Position numbers and translations under genes: made by a program
In this document: positions 32,350-44,800 of the stretch, one piece after another
Numbering within the stretch: position 1 is the stretch's first letter
How the letters are laid out: every line of letters starts with the position of its first letter
Notes under the pieces: generated by a model
The model's database searches: none
What the model was told of the DNA's origin: nothing
What the model saw: the letters and a program-made list of their open reading frames with translations, nothing else
NCBI GenBank assembly: GCA_017459865.1
Contig: JAFUCD010000008.1
Location: 73,151-137,150, forward strand
DNA length: 64,000 bases
DNA from: Oscillospiraceae bacterium
GTDB taxonomy: Bacteria > Bacillota_A > Clostridia > Oscillospirales > Oscillospiraceae
Reading direction: 5' to 3'

Positions 32350-32698
32350 CCGAGCGGGTCTGTAAGCCGGGTTCTGTAATCAGCAGTCATCTATCTAGGC
32401 GCACCGTTGCCGATGCGCTCAAGCCACCTCCCCGGAACGGTCGGGCAGACCTATTGTTCCTCCACGGTGTTGCTCCGGATAGAGTTTACAGCATCAAACT
32501 GTCTCCAGCCGACGCGTGCGCTCTTACCGCACGTTTCCACCCTTACTCCGCGGCGAAGCCGCGCAGCGGTATCTTTCTGTTGCACTTGTCCGAGGGTCGC
32601 CCCTGGCGGGTGTTACCCGTTATCCTTGCCCTGCGGAGCCCGGACTTTCCTCACGCACAGCCTTTCGGCTCGTGCCCGCGACTGCTCGACCCGCTCGA
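32350..32698 (-). ncRNA. rnpB: RNase P RNA
   Basis: The catalytic RNA of RNase P, about 349 nt on the minus strand. Universally conserved blocks are present: GAGGAAAGTCCGGGCT near the 5' end and AGATAGATGACTG near the 3' end, with GTAAACTC and ACAGAACCCGGCTTA in between and after. The terminal stem P1 pairs CGAGCGGGTC (32697-32688) with GACCCGCTCG (32360-32351). The 5' end matches the start predicted by the promoter at 32733-32705. Its protein partner gene rnpA is at 41380. Confidence 0.97.
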
Positions 32699-32704
32699 CT
32701 TGTT

Positions 32705-32733
32705 ATTGTACGCATTTGCGGCGGTTTCGTCAA
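32705..32733 (-). promoter_or_regulatory. SigA promoter of rnpB
   Basis: On the minus strand TTGACG (32733-32728), 17 bp, TACAAT (32710-32705). The predicted start at about 32698 coincides with the 5' end of the P1 helix. Confidence 0.85.
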
Positions 32734-32767
32734 GGGAAAGATTCAGAAAAACTGCTGACGATTTTAC

Positions 32768-32796
32768 TTGTATTGCGGCAAAATGGGAAGTATAAT
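32768..32796 (+). promoter_or_regulatory. SigA promoter of murD
   Basis: TTGTAT (32768-32773), 17 bp, TATAAT (32791-32796). The transcript would start about 15 nt before the ATG at 32820. Confidence 0.75.
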
Positions 32797-32819
32797 ACTA
32801 AGCTGAAGGAGTGTGTGCC

Positions 32820-36199
<3,380 letters not shown>

Positions 36200-36208
36200 G
36201 GAAAGATC

Positions 36209-36970
36209 ATGTATTTTGACACACACGCACATTATGACAGCTCCAAGTTCGACTCCGACCGGGACGAGGTGCTGGCCGCTCTGCCGGAAAGCGGCGTCAC
36301 GCTTGTGGTCGACCCCGGCGACAACACCGCGCGCAGCCGCCGCGCCATAGAGCTGGCGCATCGCTATCCGCACGTCTATGCCGCCGTGGGCTGGCATCCC
36401 GAGGAGGCGGAGGGCTGGACGGACGAGAGTCTCGAAGAGATCCGCGCGCTTGCCTCTGACGTGCGCGTCGTCGCGATCGGGGAGATCGGACTGGATTACT
36501 ACTGGGACAAAACCTTCGTCGATCTGCAAAAGCACATGTTCCGCTCGCAGATCGAGCTTGCGCTGGAGACAGACCTTCCCGTGATCGTGCACGACCGCGA
36601 GGCGCACGGGGATTGTCTGGAGATCGTGCGCGACTATCCGGCGCTGCGCGGCGTGTTCCATTGCTTTTCCGGCAGCGTCGAGATGGCGAAGGAGCTCATC
36701 AAGCGCGGCTGGTATCTCGGCTTTGACGGGCCCATCACATACAAAAACGCCGTGAAGGCGCTCGAGGTGATCCGCGCTGTGCCGATGGACCGCATCCTGC
36801 TGGAGACGGATTCGCCGTACCTCGCACCTGTCCAGAACCGCGGCAAGCGCAACGACTCGAGAAACCTTCCCTACATCGCGGCGGTCGTTGCCCGGGAAAA
36901 GGACATGACCATCGAGGCGGTCGCCGCCGCGACGATGGAAAACGGCAAGAGACTTTTTAATATCAGGTGA
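36209..36970 (+). CDS. TatD family metal-dependent DNase
   Basis: A 253-residue TIM-barrel hydrolase. The metal ligands begin with HAH at residues 6-8, followed by GEIGLDYYWD, HDRE and HCFSG, with ETDSPYLAP near the C-terminus; all the TatD signatures are intact. Family members are 3'-5' exonucleases on DNA and are involved in repair or in D-Tyr-tRNA processing. It begins nine bases after ligA with GAGGAAAG as ribosome site. Confidence 0.92.
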   Translation: MYFDTHAHYDSSKFDSDRDEVLAALPESGVTLVVDPGDNTARSRRAIELAHRYPHVYAAVGWHPEEAEGWTDESLEEIRALASDVRVVAIGEIGLDYYWDKTFVDLQKHMFRSQIELALETDLPVIVHDREAHGDCLEIVRDYPALRGVFHCFSGSVEMAKELIKRGWYLGFDGPITYKNAVKALEVIRAVPMDRILLETDSPYLAPVQNRGKRNDSRNLPYIAAVVAREKDMTIEAVAAATMENGKRLFNIR

Positions 36971-36974
36971 TCAA

Positions 36975-37772
36975 ATGAGGCATTTAGGATTGATCGGCGC
37001 GCCGAACGCGCGGGATTTGGGCGGCATCCGCACGGCTGACGGCAGGGCTGTCGTGTCCGGCAGACTTATCCGCAGCGGTGAGCTGTCGCGTCTGACAGAG
37101 GACGACGTGCAAAAGCTCGCGGACCTTGGGCTGAAGACCGTGGTCGATTTCAGGACCGAATATGAGCGCGGAGAGAAGCCGGACGCCGCTGTTCCGGGCG
37201 TGAAGAGCGTCGCCTGTCCCATACTGGAGCAGATGACGGGCATCACGCGGGAGCAGCGCTCCGATGAGATCCCGCCGTACTTCCGCGCCGCGATCGCCGC
37301 CGGGAAGCAGGCGGAGGACCGCATGACGGGACTGTATCTGCCGCTGGTCGAGGGCGACTACAGCATCGCGCATTATACCGAATTCCTGCGGCTCGTTCTG
37401 GAGCACGAGGGCGGCGCGCTGCTGTACCATTGCACGGCGGGCAAGGACCGCGTCGGCGTCGCGACCATGCTGATCTTGGAAGCGCTCGGCGTCACGCGCG
37501 AGACGATCCTGGAGGATTATCTGCTCACGAATACCTATCTCGAGCCCGAAACGGAGCAGGTCATTTCGGACGCGCGGCGGTATTCCGATGATCCCGATCT
37601 GGAGTTCGCAATCCGTGCGTTTGAATCCGCGCGCGAGCGCTATCTGCGCAACGCGTGGGATTCCATCGATCGGAATTTCGGCTCCACCGAGCGATATCTG
37701 GAAAAGCAGCTGCGCTTCGGGCCGCATGAAGTGATGCGCCTGCGGGAAAAATACCTTACATCAGAGCAATAA
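36975..37772 (+). CDS. Tyrosine/serine protein phosphatase (Y_phosphatase3 type)
   Basis: A 265-residue cytoplasmic phosphatase. The start has NARDLGGIRT, and the active-site loop is HCTAGKDRVG at 152-161, with nucleophile Cys153 and Arg159. The GKDR form is typical of atypical bacterial dual-specificity or phosphoinositide phosphatases of the LipA/MptpB group. No signal peptide is present, so it acts inside the cell. It starts four bases after the tatD stop and ends the murD-ligA-tatD run. The substrate is unknown. Confidence 0.85.
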   Translation: MRHLGLIGAPNARDLGGIRTADGRAVVSGRLIRSGELSRLTEDDVQKLADLGLKTVVDFRTEYERGEKPDAAVPGVKSVACPILEQMTGITREQRSDEIPPYFRAAIAAGKQAEDRMTGLYLPLVEGDYSIAHYTEFLRLVLEHEGGALLYHCTAGKDRVGVATMLILEALGVTRETILEDYLLTNTYLEPETEQVISDARRYSDDPDLEFAIRAFESARERYLRNAWDSIDRNFGSTERYLEKQLRFGPHEVMRLREKYLTSEQ

Positions 37773-37811
37773 GCCCATTGACAAATCCATCGACCGCACG
37801 GAGGTGCATTT

Positions 37812-39785
37812 ATGTCCAACCATCTTGCCGGTACGCATTCGCCCTATCTGCTGCAGCATCAGGAGAATCCTGTCGACTGGTATCCGTGGTGCGACGAGGC
37901 GTTTGAGAAGGCGGCGCGCGAGGATAAGCCCATCTTTCTGTCGATCGGGTATTCCACCTGTCATTGGTGCCACGTGATGGCGCACGAGTCCTTTGAGGAC
38001 GAGATGGTCGCGGAGCTTTTGAATCGCGGCTATGTATCCATCAAGGTGGATCGGGAGGAGCGCCCGGATATCGACGCGGTCTATATGCAGGTCTGTCAGG
38101 CGATGACCGGCAGCGGCGGCTGGCCGCTGACGATCTTCATGACGCCGGATCACAAGCCGTTTCACGCGGCGACCTATCTGCCGAAGTACAGCACCTATGG
38201 GCGCGCGGGACTTCTGGATACGCTGTCGTATCTCGCGGGCGTTTGGAAAAAGGACCGCGCGCGGCTCACGCGCAACGGCGAGCAGCTTGCAAAGGCGCTC
38301 AGCCGCGTCGCTGCGCCCAAACCCGGTACACCGTCCAAAGCGCTGTTGGAGCAGGTCTTCGGGGAATATCGCCGTGCCTTCGATCCCAAATGGGGCGGCT
38401 TCGGTCCGGCGCCGAAGTTTCCGAGCGCGCACAATCTGCTGTTCCTGATGGATTATGCCGATCGGGCGGCGGCGCATGAGGCGATGGACATGGTCTGTAA
38501 AACGCTCGACGCCATGGCGGCGGGCGGGATGTTCGACCACATCGGCGGCGGCTTTGCACGTTATTCCACAGACGAGCGCTGGCTCAAGCCGCACTTTGAA
38601 AAAATGCTGTATGACAACGCCCTGCTGCTGCTTGCCTATACGGAGGCGTACCAACGCACCGGCGAAGCGCGCTATGCGGACACGGCGTGCCGGACGGCGG
38701 ATTATGTGCTGCGGGAGCTGACCGCCCCGGACGGCGGGTTTTACAGCGCGCAGGACGCCGACAGCGCGGGCGTGGAGGGGAAGTATTATCACTTCACGGA
38801 CGACGAGCTGGGTGAAGTACTCGGGAATGCGGACGCGGATGCGTTTCGCGCCGCTTATGTCCTGACCGGGCGCATCGTGAACCGCATCGGCATGGAAGGG
38901 AAGCCGTGGTCCTCCGATGATCCGCGGCTGGAGAAGCTGCGCGCCTATCGCGCCGCGCGGACGAGCCTCCATTGCGACGACAAGATCCTCACGGCTTGGA
39001 ACGCGTGGATGATCGTCGCTCTCGCCCGTGCGGGCGCTGCGCTGCGAGAACCGCGGTATCTGGAGGCGGCAAAGCGCGCCGAGGCGTTTTTGCGCTCGTC
39101 GCTGACAGATGCGGATGATCGCCTCTATCTGCGATGGCACGCAGGCGCGTGCGCCGTGCCGGGACAGCTGGATGATTACGCGGTCTATGCCCTCGCGCTG
39201 CTGGAGCTTTATCGCAGCACGTTCGAGATCGACTATCTGCAGCAGGCGCTGCACCGCGCTGAGCAGCTGCAGGCATTTTTTCCGGATGAAGCAAACGGCG
39301 GTTATTTCCGCACGGCGTCGGACGCGGAAAAGCTGCTGCAGCGGCCCAAGGAGCAGTTCGACGGGGCCGTGCCGTCCGGCAACAGCTGCGCGGCGATGGC
39401 CCTGCAGCAGCTTGCCGAGCTCACCGGTGAGCCGAAATGGCTCGCGGCGGCGGAGAAGCAGCATGTCTTCGTTGCCGGCAGAGCCGAGGCATACGGTACA
39501 GGCGTTGCCTTCGGCCTGCTCGCGATGATGCGCGCGGTCTATCCGCATCAGGAGCTGATCTGCTGCGGCGCGGACGGCAGAGAGGAGCTGCTGCTTTATC
39601 TGGAGCGGCATCCCACCAACACGCCTGTGATCCTCTTGAAGACGCGGGACAACGCCGCGGCGATGGATCGCCTCGCGCCGTTTACGCAGTCCTATCCCGT
39701 ACCGGACAGCGGAGCGCTCTGGTATCTGTGCACGAACGGCGCGTGCGCGATGCCGAAGGACCGCTTTTCGGAACTGGAGCTGTGA
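37812..39785 (+). CDS. YyaL/DUF255-type thioredoxin-domain protein
   Basis: A 657-residue protein with an N-terminal thioredoxin-like domain (NPVDWYPW at 19-26, then CHWCH at 50-54) and a long C-terminal alpha/alpha-barrel related to N-acylglucosamine 2-epimerase or glycoside hydrolases. This is the conserved DUF255/spermatogenesis-associated protein 20 architecture. The CxxC pair could be redox-active or metal-binding. The biochemical function is not established for the family. GGAGGTG lies directly upstream of the ATG. It stands between the phosphatase gene and the YhaM-like gene, in the same orientation. Confidence 0.88.
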   Translation: MSNHLAGTHSPYLLQHQENPVDWYPWCDEAFEKAAREDKPIFLSIGYSTCHWCHVMAHESFEDEMVAELLNRGYVSIKVDREERPDIDAVYMQVCQAMTGSGGWPLTIFMTPDHKPFHAATYLPKYSTYGRAGLLDTLSYLAGVWKKDRARLTRNGEQLAKALSRVAAPKPGTPSKALLEQVFGEYRRAFDPKWGGFGPAPKFPSAHNLLFLMDYADRAAAHEAMDMVCKTLDAMAAGGMFDHIGGGFARYSTDERWLKPHFEKMLYDNALLLLAYTEAYQRTGEARYADTACRTADYVLRELTAPDGGFYSAQDADSAGVEGKYYHFTDDELGEVLGNADADAFRAAYVLTGRIVNRIGMEGKPWSSDDPRLEKLRAYRAARTSLHCDDKILTAWNAWMIVALARAGAALREPRYLEAAKRAEAFLRSSLTDADDRLYLRWHAGACAVPGQLDDYAVYALALLELYRSTFEIDYLQQALHRAEQLQAFFPDEANGGYFRTASDAEKLLQRPKEQFDGAVPSGNSCAAMALQQLAELTGEPKWLAAAEKQHVFVAGRAEAYGTGVAFGLLAMMRAVYPHQELICCGADGREELLLYLERHPTNTPVILLKTRDNAAAMDRLAPFTQSYPVPDSGALWYLCTNGACAMPKDRFSELEL

Positions 39786-39836
39786 GTATACCGCTGCGGT
39801 ATCTGATGCCGCGGCTTGATTGGATGGAGGTACATC

Positions 39837-40784
39837 ATGGAAATCAATCTGCCGATCTCTGATTTTAAACAGGGAATGCGTGTGGAAGGCTTTTATTTGT
39901 TGAAGGACGCTGCCGTCAAGCGGGCGTCGAACGGCAGAATGTATCTGAGCGCGTCCGTGATGGACAGCACCGGCTCTGTCACGATGATGATGTGGGATTA
40001 TTCCGGCTCGATCGACGAGCAGGACGTCGGAAAGGTCGTAAAGGTCCGCGGCGATGTGTCTGTGTATAAAAACGCAAACCAGATCACGGCGTCCCGACTG
40101 CGGCTGGCGACCGAGCAGGATGAGGTGGACCTCTCGCGTCTGGTGCCCGTCGCGCCGATCGACGTCGATGCGCGTTATCAGGAGGTCCTTGCGCTCCTTG
40201 CCACGATAGAGGACCCGGATTATCGCTCTGTTGCCGAAGAGATCCTGCGCAGACATGCCGATGCGTTTCGACGGATCCCTGCCGCGAAGAGCGTACATCA
40301 CAGCTTCCTGAACGGGCTTTTGATGCATACCTCCAATATGCTCAAGACCGCGGACTTTTTTGCCGCGCTCTATCCCGAGGTCATCGACCGCAGCCTGCTC
40401 ATCGCCGGAACGCTGCTGCACGATCTGGCAAAGGTGCGCGAGTTTGAACTCTCCGATATCGGCATGGCGACGGGCTACACCATCGAGGGACAGCTTCTGG
40501 GTCATCTCGTGATGGAGGCGCAGGAGATCGCTTCGGTCTGCATGGAGCTGGACCTCCCGGAGCACAAGTCGGTGCTGCTGCAGCATCTGATTCTCTCGCA
40601 CCACGGTAACCCAGAATTCGGCGCGGCGGTCGTCCCCATGACCGCGGAGGCGGAGCTGCTCGCGCTGATCGATCGGGTCGACAGCCGCATGGAGATCTAC
40701 GCCGAGGTCCTGCCGACGCTGCAGCCCAACAGCTTCAGCAGCCGGATCTTTGCCCTGGAAAAGAAGATCCTTCGACACGAATGA
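39837..40784 (+). CDS. YhaM-type 3'-5' exoribonuclease (OB-fold plus HD domain)
   Basis: A 315-residue cytoplasmic nuclease. An OB-fold nucleic-acid-binding domain occupies about 1-95. The HD metal-dependent domain has HHSFLNGLLMHT near 154-165 and the HD pair at 195-196 (TLLHDLAKV), as in Bacillus YhaM. The frame is open from 39816, but ATG 39837 has GGAGG seven bases upstream. It likely trims RNA or single-stranded DNA 3' ends. The converging tRNA-Gly terminator follows. Confidence 0.87.
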   Translation: MEINLPISDFKQGMRVEGFYLLKDAAVKRASNGRMYLSASVMDSTGSVTMMMWDYSGSIDEQDVGKVVKVRGDVSVYKNANQITASRLRLATEQDEVDLSRLVPVAPIDVDARYQEVLALLATIEDPDYRSVAEEILRRHADAFRRIPAAKSVHHSFLNGLLMHTSNMLKTADFFAALYPEVIDRSLLIAGTLLHDLAKVREFELSDIGMATGYTIEGQLLGHLVMEAQEIASVCMELDLPEHKSVLLQHLILSHHGNPEFGAAVVPMTAEAELLALIDRVDSRMEIYAEVLPTLQPNSFSSRIFALEKKILRHE

Positions 40785-40786
40785 AG

Positions 40787-40830
40787 AAAAAAGACAACGC
40801 CTGACTTTCTCTCGGAAGTCAGGCGTTGTC
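40787..40830 (-). terminator. Terminator of tRNA-Gly
   Basis: A perfect 15-bp stem (40793-40807 with 40816-40830). The T-run (TTTTTTCTTC) is on the minus strand, so it serves the tRNA gene. Confidence 0.9.
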
Positions 40831-40833
40831 AGA

Positions 40834-40907
<74 letters not shown>

Positions 40908-40926
40908 ATATCTATTTTGTGATGAA

Positions 40927-40955
40927 ATTATACCACAGACAACGCCGCAATGCAA
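40927..40955 (-). promoter_or_regulatory. SigA promoter of tRNA-Gly
   Basis: On the minus strand TTGCAT (40955-40950), 17 bp, TATAAT (40932-40927), ending 20 nt before the tRNA. Confidence 0.8.
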
Positions 40956-40994
40956 GCGAAAAATGTCGTCCATTCCGCCGGAAAGAAAAAATGG

Positions 40995-41023
40995 TTGACA
41001 TATCCCTCGTTTCCCGATATAAT
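40995..41023 (+). promoter_or_regulatory. Consensus SigA promoter of rpmH-rnpA
   Basis: Perfect TTGACA (40995-41000), 17 bp, perfect TATAAT (41018-41023). The leader is about 90 nt. Confidence 0.92.
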
Positions 41024-41120
41024 ACACATTCGGTGCCGCCGATTTTCAGCGGTATTCTCATGTCAACTACGGTGTCCGTTCCGGACGCTGTTGAGTATGA
41101 TTCAGAAAGGAGTTATGACG

Positions 41121-41255
41121 ATGTTCCGTACCTATCAGCCCAAGAAGCGCCAGCGCAAGAAAGAGCACGGCTTCCGCAAGAGAATGGCTACCGCCAACGG
41201 CCGTAAGGTCCTGTCCCGCCGCAGAGCGAAGGGCAGAAAAAAGCTGAGCTACTAA
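41121..41255 (+). CDS. rpmH: 50S ribosomal protein L34
   Basis: A 44-residue, strongly basic ribosomal protein. The start [20 protein letters not shown] and the [20 protein letters not shown] stretches are the L34 consensus. ATG 41121 is eight bases after AGAAAGGAG; the ATG at 41115 is too close to it. It opens the conserved rpmH-rnpA-yidD-yidC-jag cluster. dnaA, the usual divergent neighbour at the replication origin, is absent: a tRNA and a YhaM-like gene lie there instead. Confidence 0.97.
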   Translation: MFRTYQPKKRQRKKEHGFRKRMATANGRKVLSRRRAKGRKKLSY

Positions 41256-41379
41256 GCGCCGGTCATCCGTGAGCAGATCCTCAGCATAACATCGTTTTCA
41301 GGGCGGGACCACTCCGCCCTTAAGGCGTTTGTGCTGGTTTTTCGGCAGGTCCCCCAATTGCTGTAAGGAAGCGAGAGCG

Positions 41380-41733
41380 TTGCAGTTTACCGATACTTTA
41401 AAAAAGAATCATGAATTTCGGCGTCTCTATTCCAAGGGCAGCAGCACCGCCGCTCCGTGTCTTGCGCTGTACTGCCGCAAGACCAGATCCCCCCGCAGCC
41501 GTATCGGCTTTACGGTCTCCAACAAAATCGGCAATGCCGTGGTACGCAATCGCGTCCGCCGCCGGCTCAGGGAGATCTATCGCCTGCATGAAGCCGAATT
41601 CCGTCCCGGTCATGATATCGTCGTTGTCGCGCGCATGCGAGCCTCCGGCGCGGACTACCATCGACTGGAGCGGGAGTTCCTGCGCTGTGCCGATCGGCTG
41701 AACCTGCGAACCGTGGAGGTGGACAGCAAGTGA
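41380..41733 (+). CDS. rnpA: Ribonuclease P protein component
   Basis: Protein subunit that helps RNase P RNA bind pre-tRNA. The protein has 117 residues. [13 protein letters not shown] opens the fold, and the RNA-binding signature [13 protein letters not shown] is intact. TTG 41380, with AAGGAA nine bases before it, gives the family's normal N-terminus; upstream in-frame codons add unrelated residues. It follows rpmH by 124 bases. Its partner RNA is encoded at 32350-32698. Confidence 0.95.
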   Translation: MQFTDTLKKNHEFRRLYSKGSSTAAPCLALYCRKTRSPRSRIGFTVSNKIGNAVVRNRVRRRLREIYRLHEAEFRPGHDIVVVARMRASGADYHRLEREFLRCADRLNLRTVEVDSK

Positions 41734-41948
41734 AAGTGATCCTATTGGCTCTGATCCGTTTTTATCGGAAGTTCATTTCGCCGCTGTTCCCGCCGACGTG
41801 CAGATTTGTACCCACGTGCTCGCAGTATGCGTTGGAGGCAATCGAGAAATACGGCGCGTGGAAGGGCGGGAAGCTCGCCGTGAAGCGTCTGCTCAAATGC
41901 CATCCGTTCCACACGGGTGAGCATGATTTCTATGACCCGGTCCCGTGA
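41730..41948 (+). CDS. yidD: Membrane protein insertion efficiency factor YidD
   Basis: A 72-residue protein with the conserved block [20 protein letters not shown] and [13 protein letters not shown], then KRLLKCHPF. YidD assists insertion of membrane proteins together with YidC. The GTG start at 41730 overlaps the rnpA stop (GTGA), so translation is coupled. It is the normal third gene of this cluster. Confidence 0.95.
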   Translation: MKVILLALIRFYRKFISPLFPPTCRFVPTCSQYALEAIEKYGAWKGGKLAVKRLLKCHPFHTGEHDFYDPVP

Positions 41949-41981
41949 CCGGGCATTCACGAAAGAAGTGGAGTCACGTTT

Positions 41982-43205
41982 ATGGCACAATTTTTCAACA
42001 CGATTTTCGGCTGGCCGCTTAAAGAGTTCTATCTTCTGACCCACAGCTACGGCATCGCCGTTATGCTGTATGCTGTACTCGTAAACCTGATCCTTCTGCC
42101 GTTCATGGCAAAGAGCAAGAAGAGCATGATGCGCACCACACGCCTTGCGCCGCGGCTCAAGGCGCTCGAAAAGCGCTACAACGGCAACCAGCAGCAGTAT
42201 CAGCAGGCGGTTGCCAAGCTCTATAAGGAAGAAAAGATCAATCCCATGTCCGGCTGTCTCTGGATGCTGGTCCCGTATCCCATCCTGATCGCGCTTTATA
42301 ACGTCATTCGCAAGCCGCTCACCGCCATGATGATGCTTTCTGAGGACAATGTTACGGCGCTCACGGATTTTCTCGGATATGAGGCTGCGTCCTCCGGACG
42401 TGCTGCCGCTTATTCGCAGATCGGTCTGGCGGACATGATCCACAGCAGCTGGGATAAGGTCATCTCCGCGCTCGGCGATTTCGGCGGCAAGCTGATCGAC
42501 CTGGATTATTCGTTCCTGGGTCTGAACCTCGGCGAGCAGCCGACGTTCCGCCTGTGGCAGGTCGACTGGAGCAACCGGGCCGTCTGGCTCCCGGCTGTGG
42601 GCCTTTTCCTGATCCCTGTGATCTCCGCGCTCATGAGCTGGCTGTCTATGGTCATCAGCACCAAGACGACCCCGCAGACTGACGAGAATACGCAGCGGAC
42701 GAACCGCAGCATGATGTATGTCATGCCGCTGATCTCGCTGTGGATCTGCTTCAGCATGCCCGCCGCCCTCGGCGTTTACTGGATCTTCAACAGCGTCCTT
42801 GGAATTGCCCGTGACTATTCGCTCACGAAGCTTTTCACCAAGCAGCTGAATCTTGAGGACGCCGGACGTGCCGAGCGGGAACGCGAGGAGGAGATCGCGC
42901 GTCAGAAGGAGGAGACCGAACGCAAGAAGGCGGAGGGTGTCTCCGAGAAGAACCGCAACACCAGCAAGAAGAAGATTCAAGCCAATCTCAAGCAGCAGGA
43001 TGACGAGCGGAAGGCTGCTGCGGAACGCGCAGAGCGCGCTGCCAAGCGCAAGCGTCTCGGCATTCCGGAGCAGGAAAAGCCCGCTTCTCAGGTCGGCAGC
43101 CGTCGTTACGCGCGCGGCCGCAATTATGACCCGAATCGCTATGGCGATGATTTCGCGCCGAAGAAGACCTCCGAGCCCGCTGCTGACGAAACAGGAGAAA
43201 ACTAA
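41982..43205 (+). CDS. yidC: Membrane protein insertase YidC/OxaI
   Basis: Inserts proteins into the cytoplasmic membrane alone or with SecYEG. The protein has 407 residues with about five helices and lacks the large periplasmic domain of Gram-negative YidC. A long basic, lysine- and arginine-rich tail (about residues 295-407) probably contacts ribosomes. The N-terminus (MAQFFNTIFGWPLKEFYLL) has no lipobox, unlike Bacillus SpoIIIJ. jag starts directly at its stop codon. Confidence 0.94.
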   Translation: MAQFFNTIFGWPLKEFYLLTHSYGIAVMLYAVLVNLILLPFMAKSKKSMMRTTRLAPRLKALEKRYNGNQQQYQQAVAKLYKEEKINPMSGCLWMLVPYPILIALYNVIRKPLTAMMMLSEDNVTALTDFLGYEAASSGRAAAYSQIGLADMIHSSWDKVISALGDFGGKLIDLDYSFLGLNLGEQPTFRLWQVDWSNRAVWLPAVGLFLIPVISALMSWLSMVISTKTTPQTDENTQRTNRSMMYVMPLISLWICFSMPAALGVYWIFNSVLGIARDYSLTKLFTKQLNLEDAGRAEREREEEIARQKEETERKKAEGVSEKNRNTSKKKIQANLKQQDDERKAAAERAERAAKRKRLGIPEQEKPASQVGSRRYARGRNYDPNRYGDDFAPKKTSEPAADETGEN

Positions 43206-43880
43206 ATGCAAAAAGTATTGGAAAAATCCGCTCCCACGCAGGAAGAAGCCATTGCCGCCGCGCTCGAGGAGCTCGGCGTCGCGGAGGAGGAGGTCTCGGT
43301 CGAGGTCATCCAGCTCGCAAAGAAGGGTTTTCTCGGCATCGGGGCGGTCGACGCGGTCGTCCGCGTCACTTATGAGGTCGAAGACGACCCCTATGAGAAG
43401 ATCCGCAGCTTCATCTCCGGTCTTCTGGAGCACATGGGCGTGCAGGCGGAGATCGAGATCGCGCCCCGCGAAAACGGCGGCGTGAACGTCACGCTCTCCG
43501 GCAACGGCATGGGCGCCGTGATCGGTCGCCGCGGCGAAACGCTCGACGCCATCCAGCACCTTACGAACTATGCCGTGAATCGCGGCGGCGACAAGCACAT
43601 GCACATCAGCGTTGACGCCGAGAGCTATCGCGCCAAGCGTGAGGATTCTCTCGTCCGCCTGGCGGAGAAGATGGCGGCGAAGGTCCTGAAGTACAAGCGC
43701 AGCATGGCGCTTGAGCCGATGAACTCCTATGAGCGTCACGTCATCCACACCGCACTTCAGAATTACGAGGGCGTTTCCACCAGCTCGACCGGTACCGAGC
43801 CGAACCGCCGCGTCGTCGTATCCTACGAACGTCCCGCTCAGCAGCACAGCAACAAGCCTGCCAGCCGTGAGTGGAGTTAA
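43206..43880 (+). CDS. khpB: RNA-binding protein Jag/KhpB
   Basis: A 224-residue RNA-binding protein. The Jag N-terminal domain (KSAPTQEEAIAAALEELGV, then KKGFLGIG) is at 1-50. A KH domain with GAVIGRRGETLDAIQHL follows near 110-128, and an R3H domain with EPMNSYERHVIH is near 170-182. KhpB works with KhpA in RNA binding and cell-size control. It abuts yidC without a gap. The usual following genes mnmE and mnmG are missing; acpP comes next. Confidence 0.93.
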   Translation: MQKVLEKSAPTQEEAIAAALEELGVAEEEVSVEVIQLAKKGFLGIGAVDAVVRVTYEVEDDPYEKIRSFISGLLEHMGVQAEIEIAPRENGGVNVTLSGNGMGAVIGRRGETLDAIQHLTNYAVNRGGDKHMHISVDAESYRAKREDSLVRLAEKMAAKVLKYKRSMALEPMNSYERHVIHTALQNYEGVSTSSTGTEPNRRVVVSYERPAQQHSNKPASREWS

Positions 43881-43913
43881 TAAACCGGCATCATCGATAA
43901 GGAGGACCTGAAA

Positions 43914-44141
43914 ATGATCTTTGAAAAAGTTAGAGACATTCTGGCGGATCAGCTTGAGCTCGATCCCGCGTCCATCACCATGGATACCAACATCATCGAG
44001 GATCTGGAAGCGGATTCTCTGGACTTTGTTGAGCTCGTCACCTCCATTGAGGATGAGTTTGACATCGTGATCACCGAAGAGGCGGTCGGCGATTTCAAGA
44101 CCGTGCGTCAGGTCGTCGAGTTCCTCGAAGACCGCGTGTGA
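43914..44141 (+). CDS. acpP: Acyl carrier protein
   Basis: A 75-residue acidic carrier for fatty-acid synthesis. The phosphopantetheine site is DSL at 34-36 (Ser35), with the flanking LEADSLDFVEL consensus. AAGGAGG precedes the ATG. It lies 33 bases after khpB, away from fab genes, so it may be expressed with the yidC cluster. Confidence 0.95.
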   Translation: MIFEKVRDILADQLELDPASITMDTNIIEDLEADSLDFVELVTSIEDEFDIVITEEAVGDFKTVRQVVEFLEDRV

Positions 44142-44162
44142 TCCTTTTTGATCGACCCGACA

Positions 44163-44193
44163 GAGCGGACGGACAGCGAACGTCCGTCCGCTC
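44163..44193. terminator. Hairpin after acpP
   Basis: A 12-bp perfect stem GAGCGGACGGAC/GTCCGTCCGCTC with a seven-base loop. No strong T-run follows, so terminator function is likely but unproven. Confidence 0.6.
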
Positions 44194-44254
44194 CTCGCAT
44201 CCTGAAAGAGAAACATGGGGTTGAAAAAACAGTAAAAATAATTGGAAAAAATGC

Positions 44255-44283
44255 TTGACTTTTAGAATGGTGCATGTTATTAT
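44255..44283 (+). promoter_or_regulatory. SigA promoter of tRNA-Asp and tRNA-Thr
   Basis: TTGACT (44255-44260), 17 bp, TATTAT (44278-44283), about 20 nt before tRNA-Asp. Confidence 0.75.
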
Positions 44284-44303
44284 AATCAAGCGCTGAAACG
44301 CAT

Positions 44304-44380
44304 GGCCGAGTAGTTCAGTCGGTTAGAACGCTAGCCTGTCACGCTAGAGGTCGAGGGTTCAAGTCCCTTCTCGGTCGCCA
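44304..44380 (+). tRNA. tRNA-Asp (anticodon GTC)
   Basis: Acceptor GGCCGAG/CTCGGTC. The anticodon stem CTAGC/GCTAG holds the loop CTGTCAC, giving GTC. T-loop GTTCAAG; CCA encoded (44378-44380). Confidence 0.95.
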
Positions 44381-44413
44381 TCCCGCGGAGTTCACCGCTC
44401 CGCGGGATTCTCT
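44381..44413 (+). terminator. Hairpin between tRNA-Asp and tRNA-Thr
   Basis: TCCCGCGGAG (44381-44390) pairs with CTCCGCGGGA (44398-44407), followed by TTCTCTT. It may be a terminator or a processing signal in a two-tRNA transcript. Confidence 0.6.
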
Positions 44414-44416
44414 TGC

Positions 44417-44676
<260 letters not shown>

Positions 44677-44692
44677 TCTGTATTTATTTTAA

Positions 44693-44721
44693 TTGACACC
44701 CGAACTGCTTTTTGATAAGAT
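44693..44721 (+). promoter_or_regulatory. SigA promoter of the glycerol-1-phosphate dehydrogenase gene
   Basis: TTGACA (44693-44698), 17 bp, TAAGAT (44716-44721). It begins 16 bases after the duplicated tRNA-Thr terminator. Confidence 0.8.
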
Positions 44722-44800
44722 AGAAATGTCAGAATTTGCTGTAAAGGCAGCCTTGTATGCCTTTAGGACAACTAAAATGGATTCAGGAGGGAAAAACGCT

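Noticed and set aside
37761..40778. Minus-strand open frame of about 1000 codons opposite the YyaL and YhaM genes
   Set aside because: Antisense shadow of two well-supported genes; composition is Arg/His-rich and no domain is recognisable. Similar long shadows opposite yidC, valS, murD and ligA were rejected for the same reason.
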